DNA from: Crossaster papposus
Taxonomy: Eukaryota > Echinodermata > Asteroidea > Velatida > Solasteridae
DNA length: 64,000 bases
Assembly: GCA_037893245.1 (NCBI GenBank)
Contig: JBAIAA010000021.1
Location: 558,001 to 622,000 of the forward strand
Direction: 5' to 3'
This document shows, piece after piece, positions 62,625-64,000 of the stretch; within the stretch, counting starts at the first letter, position 1; the number at the start of each line of letters is the position of its first letter. A program made the translations under genes and the position numbers. The notes under the pieces are model-generated. The model had not been told where the DNA came from. It ran no database searches and was given only the letters and a program-made list of their open reading frames with translations.

Positions 62625-62940
62625 GGGTGGGGGGAGGGGGGAGGGGGGTGGGGTGTGTTTTATAGTAAATACCGTTTCACTGACCTGTCTGAAGTTTTAC
62701 AATGATCATAGATGCTGAGAAAAGCAAGACAAACGGCGTTCGTTTTCAACCGGCGCTGGGCAGTGTTTCTTATGGGGTTTTTCCGCGATCGCCGTCCGGC
62801 GGTCGTGATTAAAACAATAATTAAATCCAATTTTCAGAACAATTACAGGATATCTAGCGCAATCATTTTGCTGGATGTCTACAATCATTGTTTACTTTCA
62901 AATAAGTAACATATTTTCTAATAATTCGGTAGTCATTTTG
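62625..62940 (+). repeat. Dispersed repeat with G-rich leader, copy B
   Basis: Matches 46200-46600 including the G-rich run (62627-62655). See also 26970-27066. Confidence 0.65.
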
Positions 62941-63556
62941 TTTTGATAACTGCAAATGGTGTATTCTACCTTTAAATGAAGGGGACCAATAAATAGGTGT
63001 TAACAAAACGTTACTGTCGACCAAAGGAATGGCTTCTGACAATTGGGGTTGACAAATTACATCACAGTAACTGGTAAAAAGACTTTCGAATAATTCTGTT
63101 GATGGTCGAATATTTGAATTTCCGTTTTATTCGACACAACCCTGAACTGTCACCACGCTGTCAAGCTATGCAGTGCTTGTGCATGTGTGTTTGGTGTAAT
63201 TTCAAATGATAACTGCACGAGAATAACCAAACAATTTGGAATTGAAAAACTGAATAAATATGGCTGTTAATTCTCTTTGTCTTTCAGAGTTTTTGTCGCA
63301 CAACAGAACTACGTACCCAGCTCACGGTTAGTGCAATTTCACTCTAAAAATACTCTTCGATAGTAAGAAAATTATCAAAAAAATGACAAATTTTGTATTT
63401 TGCTTGTAATGAATTTTGCATGATAATTATTTTGCATCTGTATTTCAAGATCTTATTTATGAGTACACAGCGTGCCAAATGAGACATGCGGCTGTAATTT
63501 TGTTCTCTAATATTCTACCTTTTTTCTTTAATAAATGTTGATCCTACTTTGCCAAC

Positions 63557-63661
63557 ATATTAAAATATAGGGCTGTTCTTGTTCAAATAATTTAGTATTC
63601 AGTTATTCGAAAAAGCAAGTGACCAAATATTGGAAAATCGCCGATCCAGTTTTACAAAGGC
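63557..63661 (+). repeat. Direct repeat, copy 2
   Basis: Same as 62382-62487 with scattered differences. Confidence 0.6.
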
Positions 63662-63739
63662 CAGATGCAGCTGACATCCTCGTTGGTAAAAAGTTGCATA
63701 CAAAGCAATATTAAGAGTGTTTTCATTAATCAAGAAGAA

Positions 63740-63862
63740 AAGTTAGAGGTTCGAAGGCGAAATCGAATGACCATTTTCAGCAGCATTCAATTTCGCGCGA
63801 AATAGAATGGCACAGTGGTTAAACTGGCTGCTCGTTTGCCGAAATTGACCTGGAAAACCTAA
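63740..63862. repeat. Right end of a GGTTTTCCCGG-family MITE
   Basis: GGCTGCTCGTTTGCCGAAAT and TGACCTGGAAAACCTAATA match the right end of 28134-28673. ATGACCATTTTCAGCAGCAT matches the complement of its left interior. Confidence 0.6.
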
Positions 63863-64000
63863 TATTTCATTATTAATTGTCAGTTGTCACATCCGGGTAC
63901 GTACTGGCCGCCACACAACATAAACAAAACATACTGTAACAGCCACCAAGCCAGCTCTCATAGCCATGCAGTGATAACGTTTTAATTGATATTATTACGT

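Noticed and set aside
62395..63144. A hAT element with TAGGGCTGT / ACAACCCTG ends
   Set aside because: Ends look similar, but the flanking 8-mers do not match, so the boundaries are not supported.
63290..63330. Short exon between TTTCAG and GTTAGT
   Set aside because: Only 14 codons, weak donor, no neighbouring exons.

Overview
This window is nuclear DNA from an animal. It has introns with consensus GT/AG borders, low-GC intergenic sequence and a very dense population of eukaryotic transposable elements. A single-exon secreted PAN/fibrinogen-domain gene, a Mag-type Ty3/gypsy element, CR1-like LINEs, Helitrons and many TTAA, TWA and hAT-type miniature elements suggest a marine invertebrate deuterostome. 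One MITE (11898-12265) resembles a repeat I associate with sea-star sequence, so an echinoderm is my best guess, held with low confidence and from memory only.

Layout. 1-2404: 3' part of a GC-rich Ty3/gypsy element whose integrase frame continues into two C2HC zinc fingers, preceded by a good splice-acceptor signal, then a 287-bp LTR. 2711-11674: a multi-exon host gene whose N-terminus resembles the module found in DUF4806-type invertebrate proteins; a complete, apparently intact Mag-like retrotransposon (4975-9736, identical 165-bp LTRs, CCTAT target duplication) sits in one of its introns. 11898-18830: a MITE, LINE fragments, tandem repeats and a 5'-truncated LINE. 18983-21440: three TSD-TWA (Harbinger-like) elements nested in one another, with a 273-bp inverted duplication. 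23600-24646: the PAN plus fibrinogen-like secreted lectin gene. 24675-35750: several MITEs and foldbacks, a possible lone exon (29935-30135) and a LINE fragment.

35787-41596: three Helitrons head to tail, two broken by other transposons with clean target duplications. 41601-45559: a 4-kb TTAA foldback element that landed in the third Helitron and itself carries a Harbinger-like element, which carries a hAT element. 47073-49229: a second large foldback. 49939-51687: a decayed multi-exon host gene. 54424-62066 (minus): a near full-length CR1-like LINE with an SGNH-esterase ORF1 and an endonuclease/RT ORF2, disabled by frameshifts, a stop and two later insertions (TTAA element 55867-56475; 2.2-kb segment 57021-59195). 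62380-64000: further repeat copies.

Only two host genes look potentially functional (2711-11674 and 23600-24646). Most of the rest is transposon stratigraphy, in which target duplications and interrupted frames let the order of insertion be read directly. Ages, family names and splice models are inferences from sequence reading alone.
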